NCBI RefSeq assembly: GCF_013214815.1
Contig: NZ_JABSPU010000024.1
Location: 1-32,997, forward strand
Source: Gilvibacter sp.
GTDB lineage: Bacteria; Bacteroidota; Bacteroidia; Flavobacteriales; Flavobacteriaceae
Length of the DNA: 32,997 nucleotides
Reading direction: 5' to 3'
The position numbers and the translations under genes are program-made. The notes under the pieces were generated by a model, which saw only the letters and a program-made list of their open reading frames with translations, was not told where the DNA came from and did no database searches. Position 1 is the first letter of the stretch; every line of letters begins with the position of its first letter. Shown here piece after piece: positions 6,117 to 13,983 of this stretch.

Positions 6117-7055
6117 TTATTGGACATTGGAATCTGATGGGATGCTGAATCCATTCAAAAGGTCAGAAGCGTTCATTTTACGTTTTCCAGACAATTTGAG
6201 TTCCAAAAGATTGATCCAACCATTTTCAATGGCGACGCGGATGCTCTTTTTGTCACAAACGAGACTTCCAATTTTTAGATTGTGCTCTGCAGGTTCAAAA
6301 GCTACCTTGTAGATCTTAGCAGATACCACTTCACCTTGTAAGACAAATTCAGTCCAAGCGGCAGGAAACGGATTTAGGCCCCTTACCTTATTATATATAT
6401 TCTGACCTGGAAGACTCCAATCAATACGTGTATTCTCTGCATGCAGCTTTGGCGCAGGTTTAAAGGACCTATCTTTTGGCTGAGGTTGTGCTTTAATCTC
6501 ACCCGATTGAATTGCAGTAACGGTCTCCACCACTAAAGAAGCTCCTAATTGCATCATTCTATCGTGGACTTCCCCCGTAGTCTCATCGGCACCAATAGCC
6601 ATAGGCTTGCTGGCAATAATGGCTCCTGTATCTATTTTTTCATCAATGAAGAAAGTAGTTACTCCCGTTTCTGTTTCTCCATTAATCACTGCCCAGTGAA
6701 TAGGGGCAGCACCGCGATATTCTGGTAAAAGCGATCCGTGGAGGTTGAAGGTTCCAAATTCAGGCATGCTCCAAACCACTTCCGGCAGCATTCTAAAGGC
6801 GACAACCACAAAAAGGTCAGCTTTAAGTTCCCTTAAGGACTCTAGAAATTCTGGGCTTTTCAACTTTAGAGGTTGTAACACAGGTATTTGGTGTTTTAGA
6901 CCAGCTTCTTTAACTGCAGATGCTTTGAGTTTTCTCCCTCGTCCAGCAGGTCTATCCGGCGCAGTAACCACACCGACAACCTCTTGACCTGCCTCGATCA
7001 AAGCCTCCAATGAAGCCACTGCAAATTCCGGAGTACCCATAAATACTATTCTCAT
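6117..7055 (-). CDS. fmt: Methionyl-tRNA formyltransferase
   Basis: This 312-residue enzyme transfers a formyl group from 10-formyl-tetrahydrofolate to initiator Met-tRNA. The N-terminus MRIVFMGTPEFA, the TAPDRPAGRGR loop, and the catalytic set N104/H106 (FNLHGSLLPEYRGAAP) with D142 (EKIDTGAI) match the E. coli residues N108, H110 and D146 with a constant offset of 4. The C-terminal oligonucleotide-binding part is present (WSLPGQNIYNKVRGLNPFPAAW). It starts 3 bases after the recQ stop, so it is the last gene of AAA-recQ-fmt. Confidence 0.97.
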   Translation of the reverse strand: MRIVFMGTPEFAVASLEALIEAGQEVVGVVTAPDRPAGRGRKLKASAVKEAGLKHQIPVLQPLKLKSPEFLESLRELKADLFVVVAFRMLPEVVWSMPEFGTFNLHGSLLPEYRGAAPIHWAVINGETETGVTTFFIDEKIDTGAIIASKPMAIGADETTGEVHDRMMQLGASLVVETVTAIQSGEIKAQPQPKDRSFKPAPKLHAENTRIDWSLPGQNIYNKVRGLNPFPAAWTEFVLQGEVVSAKIYKVAFEPAEHNLKIGSLVCDKKSIRVAIENGWINLLELKLSGKRKMNASDLLNGFSIPSDSNVQ

Positions 7056-7058
7056 CGC

Positions 7059-8945
7059 TTATATCTTGGTAAATGTTTGATCCATATTCATTTGAACGCG
7101 CCCATCATCTAGGAGTGATTGCAAAAGCCGTCCGATGTATGCTGGCGTAAAATTAAGCCTTTCTGCAAGTTCATCACGGCTCAGGCCACCATTTTCTAGT
7201 AGCGTCATGATATCTTGCTGGCTAGGTGGTTTTTGTGACGAACGAGTTCTGGAATCACAGAGATCACAATTTAAACAAGGTTCCGACTCCTCTTGATCAA
7301 AATAAGTGGCAATCAATTGCTGCCGGCAACCGGATTCCGTATGGATGTAGTCTTTTAAGGCGTTGAACTGTTCCACTTTTTGACTGTGGTACTGTTCAAT
7401 ATGTTTTCCAAAAGGGTAGAGGGTCCGAGCATCCTCTCGCGGTGTTAAGAAGGTGATATTGGCATCAGATTCTCTCAACTCAAGTGTAGCTACTCCTTGA
7501 TTGGCCATAAATTCCAATTGCTCGATCAAAAATCTTTCAGAGCGATTGACCTGTCTGGCCAAGGGTTTAAGTCCAATTCGCGCAGGAGCTTCCGCGATAC
7601 CGGGATAGCTCCTCAGCAAGAGTTGTCCTAAAACTCCCGATTGGGGATTCTTTTCTAAGAAATCCAAAAGAGCGGAATTAGGAGCTGTGAACTGAAATTG
7701 AGTCTGCTTACTAAAAACGGGACTCAATCTGAGAATCCCTAATCGATCCATCATTTGAAAACTCGCATAGGTCTTTCCATAGGGCAATTCATAGTCCGCG
7801 CAAAAGTTGGCGAAATCTATGGGATAGGCTTCAAAAGCACCTTCTCCATAGGCGATTCGTAAATGCTGTTGTAAGCTCTTATATACCTGTGTAGTGAATT
7901 GCAGGTCAGGCAATTGGTTCACGTACATTTGTTCTGACTGTCTGAGGTCATCGGCCCCAATAAGTAGGGTAGCAATCGCAGCCTGATTGTCGCGTCCAGC
8001 TCTTCCGGCTTCTTGGTAATAGCTCTCTAAGCTATCAGGCAACTGAAAGTGAATCACAAAACGCACATCAGCCTTGTCAATGCCCATTCCAAAAGCATTG
8101 GTAGCAACCATAACCAAATTATCACTTTGCAACCAATAAGTAAGGCGTTGTTTGCGTAATTCTGTATCGAGACCGCCGTGATAGGCCATGGCAGGTATTC
8201 CAGAGGCTTCCAAATGTTGGGCGAGCTGCTCTACACCCTTACGGCTGCGCAAGTAAACAATTCCAGAACCATCTTGGCGCTGTAGCAATTGTACTAGGGT
8301 CTTTTGCTTGTCGGAGACTTTTTTGACCTCATACCTTAAATTGGGACGGGCTAAACTGCTAACATGAACAAGAGGGGCCCGCAGATTTAGTAATTGTTGG
8401 ATGTCCTCAACTACACGAGCGTTGGCGGTAGCCGTCAATGCAATTACGGAAGCTTCTGGCAACAGGCTTCGCAGGACGTTTAATTTAGCATAGGAGGGTC
8501 TGAAATCATGCCCCCATTGCGAGATGCAGTGTGCCTCATCAATGGCAATTAGCCTTGGTTGCATTTGCTTTATTCTGCTTTGAACCAAATCTTGCTGCAG
8601 GCGTTCTGGGGAGAGGTAAAGGAATTTATAATCCCCATAGATACAATTGTCCAGTATTCGGTCCACGGCCTCAAAAGAAAGCCCTCCACTAAGGGCAACT
8701 GCTTTGATGCCACGGGCTTTGAGTTGTTCTACTTGATCTTGCATCAGCGCCACCAAAGGGCTAATAACCAGAGTGATGCCTTGATGCATCAATCCAGGTA
8801 GTTGATAACAAAGACTCTTCCCGCCGCCGGTAGGCATCACTGCTAAAACATCTCGGCCAGAAACGCTGGCTTCAATGATCTTTTGTTGACCAGTTCTGAA
8901 ACTGGCATAACCCCAATATTGTTCTAGCAGTTCTCGGGGATTCAT
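7059..8945 (-). CDS. recQ: ATP-dependent DNA helicase, RecQ family
   Basis: This 628-residue 3'-5' DNA helicase has motif 0 (FRTGQ), Walker A at 38-44 (PTGGGKS), DEAH at 136-139, the aromatic-rich SQWGHDFRP and the motif VI region QEAGRAGRD. The zinc site is C540-x16-C557-x2-C560-x2-C563, the same spacing as E. coli RecQ (C380, C397, C400, C403) but 160 residues further on. The intervening region includes a winged-helix-like stretch (ANFCADYELPYGK to LGILRL). There is no HRDC domain; the C-terminus carries a small helix-turn-helix-like segment (LSRDELAERLNFTPAYIG). The ATG overlaps the stop of the upstream ATPase (ATGA), which suggests translational coupling. Confidence 0.96.
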   Translation of the reverse strand: MNPRELLEQYWGYASFRTGQQKIIEASVSGRDVLAVMPTGGGKSLCYQLPGLMHQGITLVISPLVALMQDQVEQLKARGIKAVALSGGLSFEAVDRILDNCIYGDYKFLYLSPERLQQDLVQSRIKQMQPRLIAIDEAHCISQWGHDFRPSYAKLNVLRSLLPEASVIALTATANARVVEDIQQLLNLRAPLVHVSSLARPNLRYEVKKVSDKQKTLVQLLQRQDGSGIVYLRSRKGVEQLAQHLEASGIPAMAYHGGLDTELRKQRLTYWLQSDNLVMVATNAFGMGIDKADVRFVIHFQLPDSLESYYQEAGRAGRDNQAAIATLLIGADDLRQSEQMYVNQLPDLQFTTQVYKSLQQHLRIAYGEGAFEAYPIDFANFCADYELPYGKTYASFQMMDRLGILRLSPVFSKQTQFQFTAPNSALLDFLEKNPQSGVLGQLLLRSYPGIAEAPARIGLKPLARQVNRSERFLIEQLEFMANQGVATLELRESDANITFLTPREDARTLYPFGKHIEQYHSQKVEQFNALKDYIHTESGCRQQLIATYFDQEESEPCLNCDLCDSRTRSSQKPPSQQDIMTLLENGGLSRDELAERLNFTPAYIGRLLQSLLDDGRVQMNMDQTFTKI

Positions 8946-9511
8946 TCGTGGTTTAATTCATTGAGAATGAAGTGTACGCGCTCATCTATGCTCAAGCGTG
9001 GAACTTCAAGGAGTTCATATCCAAAATATTTGTAGCGCAGATCGAGGCTCTCATGCAGATCTACCGCCTGCTCAAAAGTCTCAAAACGCCCGCCATCAGC
9101 ATGAAAAATAGCTTCCCAAGGTGGCATTATAAATACTTGATCATACTTGTGATCCGTACAGTAGGCTTCAAATTCAGCGCCGTATTCTTGATTGAAATAA
9201 TCCATATAAGCGAGCACGTCAGGTAGCCCACGATCATAAAATACCGGATACTTCTCCAGGGCCGCACCAGCAAAGAACTGTTGCTGTCTTCCCAGAAGTA
9301 AGCGTCTGTTGAAACCGTCAGAATCCTTGGCAAAAACAATAGGATTGGTCGCAATTTGAGGACTGTCTTGAGTTGCAGTTTCCTCTGCCGTGAACTCTCG
9401 TATTACCTCAGGAAATACCTGATAACCTTTCTGCATTAAAGCGTCAATTACGGCAGTCTTTCCTGTGCCAGGTGCTCCGGTAATAACAATACGATGTTCT
9501 TTGTTTTCCAT
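8942..9511 (-). CDS. P-loop ATPase of the AAA_28 / NadR-like type
   Basis: The 189-residue frame begins at ATG 9511 (MENKEHRIVITGAPGTGKT). An upstream in-frame extension to 9577 is rejected because it begins with an unlikely leader. Walker A GAPGTGKT is at residues 12-19, and FPEVIREF with YDRGLPDVLAYMDYF fits the AAA_28 family, which resembles small nucleoside-kinase-like NTPases. The substrate is unknown. It is the first gene of an operon with recQ (4-base overlap) and fmt. Confidence 0.85.
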   Translation of the reverse strand: MENKEHRIVITGAPGTGKTAVIDALMQKGYQVFPEVIREFTAEETATQDSPQIATNPIVFAKDSDGFNRRLLLGRQQQFFAGAALEKYPVFYDRGLPDVLAYMDYFNQEYGAEFEAYCTDHKYDQVFIMPPWEAIFHADGGRFETFEQAVDLHESLDLRYKYFGYELLEVPRLSIDERVHFILNELNHE

Positions 9512-9609
9512 CTCGTTAAAGATAAGGGGTTTTATTGCCCTTAGCCAAAGGCAAAAAGCGGGCCGAATTACGAGCAAAGTTGAGGATAATTTTTTCGTTG
9601 TGAAAGACG

Positions 9610-9617
9610 TATCTTTG
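9610..9617 (+). promoter_or_regulatory. -7 element of the DUF493-DUF4290-murA run
   Basis: TATCTTTG is an exact TAnnTTTG box 28 bases before the ATG at 9645. No TTG lies at the usual distance upstream. Confidence 0.55.
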
Positions 9618-9644
9618 TCCTACTTGAAATAGTGCAATATATTC

Positions 9645-9935
9645 ATGAATAATTCCCAGAAAACCGAAGAGTTTTATCAGCGACTAAAAGCGCAATTGGA
9701 AGAGAATTTCAGTTGGCCTTCTACCTATTTATACAAATTCATAGTCCCGTCGGACCCTGAAAAAATCACGGCAATCAAAGACATTTTTGCCAATTCTGGA
9801 GCTGATCTGCAAACCAAGGAATCCTCCAAAGGAACCTTTACCAGTGTATCGGTAAAAGTACGCATGAAATCTCCGGATGCAGTTATTGAAAAATATTTAG
9901 AAGTTTCTAAGGTAGAAGGGGTGATTTCCCTATAA
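9645..9935 (+). CDS. DUF493 (YbeD-like) small protein
   Basis: This 96-residue cytosolic protein has the DUF493 ACT-like alpha/beta pattern: FSWPSTYLYKFIVPSD, a KITAIKDIF helix, and the strand GTFTSVSVKVRMKSPDAV ending EKYLEVSKVEGVISL. E. coli YbeD is the reference member; no biochemical role is established. It leads a plus-strand run with DUF4290 and murA. Confidence 0.87.
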   Translation: MNNSQKTEEFYQRLKAQLEENFSWPSTYLYKFIVPSDPEKITAIKDIFANSGADLQTKESSKGTFTSVSVKVRMKSPDAVIEKYLEVSKVEGVISL

Positions 9936-9987
9936 TTTACTATTTTGCAAACTCTAGGACTTACCCTTATTTACTAAGCATTTTATT

Positions 9988-10623
9988 TTGATAGATCAAT
10001 TAGAATACAATACCGAGCGACCGCATTTGATCATTCCGGAATACGGCCGTCATATCCAGAAAATGGTAGATCATTGTCTGGCCATAGAAGACCGTGAAGC
10101 CCGCAACAAATGTGCTAAAAGCATCATCGCTGTGATGGGTAATTTAAACCCGCACTTACGCGATGTGCCTGATTTTCAGCATAAATTGTGGGATCAGCTC
10201 TTTATCATTTCAGATTTTAAGTTGGATGTGGACTCTCCCTATCCAAAACCTTCTATTGAGGAGCTTCGCGAAAGGCCAGAACATTTAGGTTACCCGCAAA
10301 ACCACCCTAAATATCGTTTCTACGGAAATAACATCAAGCGCATGATTGATGTGGCTATTGGGTGGGATGAAGGCGATATGAAGAATGCCTTGGTGATCAA
10401 TATCGCCAATCACATGAAAAAGTCCTTTTTGAATTGGAACAAAGACACGGTAGAAGACGCTGTGATCTTTGAACATCTGTTTGAACTTTCAGAAGGGAAA
10501 CTCAATTTGAAAGACTCTTCAGAAGACTTAAGCGATTCTAGCGATCTGCTCAAGACCAAAAAACGATTCCAACAAAAGAAGACCTCAGGCAAAAAAGGAG
10601 GCAGAAACAGAAAACGTCACTAA
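9988..10623 (+). CDS. DUF4290 family protein, TTG start
   Basis: This 211-residue protein is of a family restricted to Bacteroidota. It starts at TTG 9988; the next in-frame ATG would remove about 25 conserved residues (LEYNTERPHLIIPEYGRH, then IQKMVDHC). The core NLNPHLRDVPDFQHKLWDQL and the SPYPKP stretch are family hallmarks. The last 20 or so residues are strongly basic (KKRFQQKK, GGRNRKRH), which suggests nucleic-acid or ribosome contact, an inference only. It lies 15 bases before murA and is probably co-transcribed with it. Confidence 0.88.
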   Translation: MIDQLEYNTERPHLIIPEYGRHIQKMVDHCLAIEDREARNKCAKSIIAVMGNLNPHLRDVPDFQHKLWDQLFIISDFKLDVDSPYPKPSIEELRERPEHLGYPQNHPKYRFYGNNIKRMIDVAIGWDEGDMKNALVINIANHMKKSFLNWNKDTVEDAVIFEHLFELSEGKLNLKDSSEDLSDSSDLLKTKKRFQQKKTSGKKGGRNRKRH

Positions 10624-10638
10624 CACCTACATTTTTTA

Positions 10639-11952
10639 ATGGGTACATTTCAGATCGAAGGAGGCCACCGTCTCCAAGGTGAGATTCAACCACAAGGAGC
10701 AAAAAACGAAGCTTTACAAATACTTTGCGCAGTCTTACTGACTCCGGACGAAGTTATCATTGAGAACATTCCCAATATTCGGGACGTCAATAAGCTCATT
10801 ACCATACTCGGTAATCTGGGTGTAAAAATTCAAAAGCTCGGAGAAGGTCGCTACGCTTTTAAAGCAGACGATGTAAATCTCAAGTATCTCGAATCTGAAC
10901 TTTTTAAAGAGGAGGGAAGCTCCCTGCGCGGTTCCATTATGATTGTTGGGCCGTTATTAGCGCGTTTTGGGAAAGGATATATTCCAAGACCTGGAGGCGA
11001 TAAGATTGGCCGCCGTAGACTCGATACCCACTTTGAAGGCTTTATCAGATTAGGGGCAAACTTTCGCTACAACAAAGAAGAGCGCTTTTACGGTGTAGAA
11101 GCTCCAGACGGGTTGGAAGGAACCTATATGCTTTTAGATCAGGCCTCTGTGACTGGAACAGCCAATATTGTGATGGCAGCGGTTCTGGCCAAAGGAACTA
11201 CTACGATCTACAACGCGGCATGTGAACCTTATTTGCAACAGCTTTGTAAAATGCTGAATGCGATGGGGGCGAAGATCAGCGGTGTTGGCTCAAACTTATT
11301 GGTGATTGAAGGTGTAGAATCTTTAGGTGGGTGTACACACCGCATTTTGCCCGATATGATCGAGATCGGATCTTGGATCGGTTTGGCTGCTATGACTCGT
11401 TCAGAGATCACCATTAAGAATGTGAGTTGGGAGAACTTGGGATTGATCCCGGATACCTTCCGCAAACTGGGGATCAAACTCGAAAAGAAAGGGGAGGACA
11501 TCTTTATCCCTGCACAAGAATCTTATGAGATCCAAGGTTATATCGATGGATCTATATTAACGGTTGCAGATGCACCTTGGCCAGGATTTACTCCGGATCT
11601 ATTAAGTATAGTATTGGTAGTGTGTACGCAGGCTAAAGGATCTGTGCTTATCCATCAAAAGATGTTTGAATCTCGTTTGTTCTTCGTGGATAAACTAATA
11701 GATATGGGAGCTAAGATCATTCTCTGTGATCCGCACCGCGCGACGGTTATTGGCCATGATTTCCAATCCAGCTTAAAGGCGACCACTATGGTCTCTCCAG
11801 ATATCCGCGCAGGTATTTCTCTATTGATCGCTGCACTTTCTGCCAAAGGCATCAGTACCATCAACAATATTGAACAGATTGATCGAGGTTACGAAAGAAT
11901 AGACGAGCGATTAAGAGCTATTGGTGCAAAGATTACGCGCCTGAACTCTTAG
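10639..11952 (+). CDS. murA: UDP-N-acetylglucosamine 1-carboxyvinyltransferase (MurA), Asp-loop form
   Basis: This 437-residue enzyme performs the first committed step of peptidoglycan synthesis, adding enolpyruvate from PEP to UDP-GlcNAc. Seen: GAKNEALQ with K22, GSIMIVGPLLARFGKG, and the catalytic loop PRPGGDKIG, where D121 stands in the place of E. coli C115. Asp in this position is known from mycobacterial and chlamydial MurA and gives insensitivity to fosfomycin. The C-terminal half shows the usual DIRAGISLLIAALSAKG. It is the last gene of the DUF493-DUF4290-murA run and overlaps the convergent coiled-coil gene by 20 bases. Confidence 0.96.
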   Translation: MGTFQIEGGHRLQGEIQPQGAKNEALQILCAVLLTPDEVIIENIPNIRDVNKLITILGNLGVKIQKLGEGRYAFKADDVNLKYLESELFKEEGSSLRGSIMIVGPLLARFGKGYIPRPGGDKIGRRRLDTHFEGFIRLGANFRYNKEERFYGVEAPDGLEGTYMLLDQASVTGTANIVMAAVLAKGTTTIYNAACEPYLQQLCKMLNAMGAKISGVGSNLLVIEGVESLGGCTHRILPDMIEIGSWIGLAAMTRSEITIKNVSWENLGLIPDTFRKLGIKLEKKGEDIFIPAQESYEIQGYIDGSILTVADAPWPGFTPDLLSIVLVVCTQAKGSVLIHQKMFESRLFFVDKLIDMGAKIILCDPHRATVIGHDFQSSLKATTMVSPDIRAGISLLIAALSAKGISTINNIEQIDRGYERIDERLRAIGAKITRLNS

Positions 11953-12544
11953 CCTGACTGCTATATTGTTGTTTGCGACTCTTGTTGATCTCGTCTTGTA
12001 GTTTTCTGCGGATCTGTTGTTCGCGTTCTAAACTGCGTTGACGGTAACTTTCATATTCGTCTTCAACTTCTTGAAGCTTTACTTTAGAAGCTTTAGTTAC
12101 CGCATTGCTGTTTCTAAATCGGAATATAAATACTAACAACAAAAACAGCAGACCTCCAATGATACTCCACATAATAGTGTTGTAGGTACCCTTGCTGGTT
12201 TGACTGCCAAAGAAGCTCATGTTATCTACAGCTTGTTGGGTATTACCTAGTTCGGTCTGTAGATTACTCAATTCTTGTTGCAACTGAGCAACCTGAGATT
12301 CAAGATCTCCAACTGTGGTTTTTAATGCAGTGACCTCTGCCTTATAAGAGGCTACCGTATCACTTACCGCTTTTTTAAGATTGTCTAGTTTGTAGCGCTT
12401 TACAACTTTGTAATCTTCGTAGCGGTTGGACTTGTCAATCACATCGACAAAGTGCTCGTCGAGTGTTTTTACAGACTGTTGCGCAAAAGCGGGGGTGCTG
12501 GCCAACAGTGCAATAAAAGCGAATATTTTCAATACAGGATTCAT
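11933..12544 (-). CDS. Membrane-anchored periplasmic coiled-coil protein
   Basis: This 203-residue protein starts at ATG 12544; an in-frame upstream ATG at 12577 would bury the signal peptide. Residues 1-21 are a signal peptide (PAFAQ). Residues 55-110 form a heptad-rich coiled coil (LKTTVGDLESQVAQLQQEL). A single membrane span lies at about 121-143, followed by a charged cytoplasmic helix rich in Glu/Arg/Gln. Similar flavobacterial proteins are, to my memory, sometimes labelled tRNA (guanine-N1)-methyltransferase, but nothing here resembles TrmD, so no enzyme role is given. Its 3' end overlaps murA by 20 bases, convergent. Confidence 0.78.
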   Translation of the reverse strand: MNPVLKIFAFIALLASTPAFAQQSVKTLDEHFVDVIDKSNRYEDYKVVKRYKLDNLKKAVSDTVASYKAEVTALKTTVGDLESQVAQLQQELSNLQTELGNTQQAVDNMSFFGSQTSKGTYNTIMWSIIGGLLFLLLVFIFRFRNSNAVTKASKVKLQEVEDEYESYRQRSLEREQQIRRKLQDEINKSRKQQYSSQAKSSGA

Positions 12545-12646
12545 GTGTGCTAGTTTTCTAACGTGATAAATGTACATCTTGAATGTAGAAAAGACACATT
12601 AGGAAGCTTAAATTTTCATTATTATCGACGAATAGGCGGTTTAGCC

Positions 12647-12883
12647 TTATGCCGATTGTGGTTGAGTTTCCTTAACGCTGCAGCTCAGCGCACCAGAAGG
12701 GCAACGTCTGACTTGCTTGATGATTTTCTGCATGGGTGCACCCTCAAGATCAATCCACGGAATTACTGACGTTCTAAAGACCGAGGAAAGCTCTCTGGCG
12801 CATCGCTCTGCGTTAATACATTTCTTGGGCTCAAATGTGACCGTTAAGTCACTACTGGAGTACTTGTGCAATGGGGCATTCAT
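12647..12883 (-). CDS. Small one-cluster 4Fe-4S (Fer4_19-like) protein
   Basis: This 78-residue protein has cysteines C22, C28, C61 and C68. The pattern KKCINAERCARELSSVF, then IPWIDLEGA, then VRRCPSGALSC, is the divergent single 4Fe-4S domain of the Fer4_19 type. It probably binds one iron-sulfur cluster; the partner is unknown. It is transcribed toward the coiled-coil gene across about 100 bases. A possible -7 box TATATTTG (12988-12981) would give a leader of roughly 90 bases. Confidence 0.85.
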   Translation of the reverse strand: MNAPLHKYSSSDLTVTFEPKKCINAERCARELSSVFRTSVIPWIDLEGAPMQKIIKQVRRCPSGALSCSVKETQPQSA

Positions 12884-13058
12884 AGGTTAAGATTTGCAGG
12901 GGTTAGTAATTATGGGGTGAATTACATCGATAAATATATCAAAATAATCGATTAAAAGCCAACGATATAGAAAAATCCTACAAATATAATATAGTAATCA
13001 ACAATATAAGGCTCAGCTATTTAAGGAAATCTTAACTAACTAAGCCTGTGGATTCAAT

Positions 13059-13070
13059 TAACTTCGCACT
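13059..13070 (+). promoter_or_regulatory. Putative -7 region of the DUF2911 gene
   Basis: TAACTTCGCACT lies 18 bases before the ATG at 13089. The same 12 bases occur upstream of the TonB-receptor gene (30225-30214, minus). TAACTTCG differs from TAnnTTTG by one base. Confidence 0.4.
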
Positions 13071-13088
13071 CACACTAAATTCATTAAC

Positions 13089-13931
13089 ATGAGAAACTAT
13101 TTCTTTCTTTTGGTATTTGCTCTTTCGGCTACCGCATGGGGCCAAGTAAGTACCCCCGCACCAAGTCCATTTCAAAAAGTGGAGCAGAAAGTCGGATTAA
13201 CTGATATTACTTTAGAATACTCTCGTCCAAGCATGAAGGGACGTAAAGTATTTGGTGACCTAGTGCCTTACGGTCCAGTTTGGAGAACTGGTGCTAACGC
13301 CAACACTAAAATTACATTCAGCTCTGCTGTAACTATTGGCGGAAAAACCCTAGAGCCAGGAACATATGCGCTTTACAGCAAGCCAGGTGAGAAAAGCTGG
13401 GAGATCATTTTTTACAGCGATGCCACCAACTGGGGAAATCCACGTCAATGGGACGAATCTAAAGTTGCAGCTTCTGTAACTTCTCAAGTTTGGTCTATGG
13501 ATATGCCTGTAGAAACATTCACAATTACTTTTGATGATCTTTCTAATAACGCCGTAAACCTCGGAATCATTTGGGAGAACACTTATGTTCGAGCGACTAT
13601 TGAAGTTCCAACGGATAAAGCGGTTATGGCGAGCATTGATCAAACTATGGCCGGCCCTAGTGGAAACGACTACTACGCTGCAGCTGTTTACTACCTACAA
13701 GAAGGTAAAGACATGAAGCAAGCACAGCAGTGGATTGATAAAGCTATTTCTATGCGTAAGGATCCTGCATTTTGGATGTACCGCCAAAAGTCTTTGATCC
13801 ATGCTAAAATGGGAGACAAGCAAGGAGCTATTGCAGCGGCGAAAACCTCTTTAGAATTGGCTGAGAAAGCTGGTAACAAAGACTATGTAGCTTTGAATCA
13901 GAAATCATTGAAAGAGTGGGGCGCTAAATAA
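13089..13931 (+). CDS. Secreted DUF2911 protein with C-terminal TPR-like helices
   Basis: This 280-residue protein has a signal peptide to about residue 19 (ATAWGQ). DUF2911 spans about residues 30-175: VGLTDITLEYSRPSMKGRKV, VPYGPVWRTGANANTKI, LEPGTYALYSKPGEKSWEII. Residues about 190-275 are helical repeats resembling TPRs (AQQWIDKAISMRKDPAFW, KQGAIAAAKTSLELA). It is likely periplasmic; the function of the family is unknown. It is transcribed alone and shares a bidirectional terminator with the convergent symporter gene. Confidence 0.9.
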   Translation: MRNYFFLLVFALSATAWGQVSTPAPSPFQKVEQKVGLTDITLEYSRPSMKGRKVFGDLVPYGPVWRTGANANTKITFSSAVTIGGKTLEPGTYALYSKPGEKSWEIIFYSDATNWGNPRQWDESKVAASVTSQVWSMDMPVETFTITFDDLSNNAVNLGIIWENTYVRATIEVPTDKAVMASIDQTMAGPSGNDYYAAAVYYLQEGKDMKQAQQWIDKAISMRKDPAFWMYRQKSLIHAKMGDKQGAIAAAKTSLELAEKAGNKDYVALNQKSLKEWGAK

Positions 13932-13951
13932 GCTAAACTCTTTACAATATT

Positions 13952-13983
13952 AAAAAAGGCGTCTTCAACAGACGCCTTTTTTT
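13952..13983. terminator. Bidirectional terminator between the DUF2911 and symporter genes
   Basis: The stem GGCGTCT/AGACGCC has loop TCAAC, six As on the left and seven Ts on the right, so it works for both convergent genes. It overlaps the symporter stop codon. Confidence 0.85.

Noticed and set aside
9512..9577. Upstream extension of the AAA_28 ATPase
   Set aside because: The extra residues do not match the family, whose Walker A lies within the first 20 residues.
11933..12544. tRNA (guanine-N1)-methyltransferase label for the coiled-coil protein
   Set aside because: The protein is a signal peptide, coiled coil and membrane span; no SPOUT fold motifs of TrmD are seen.
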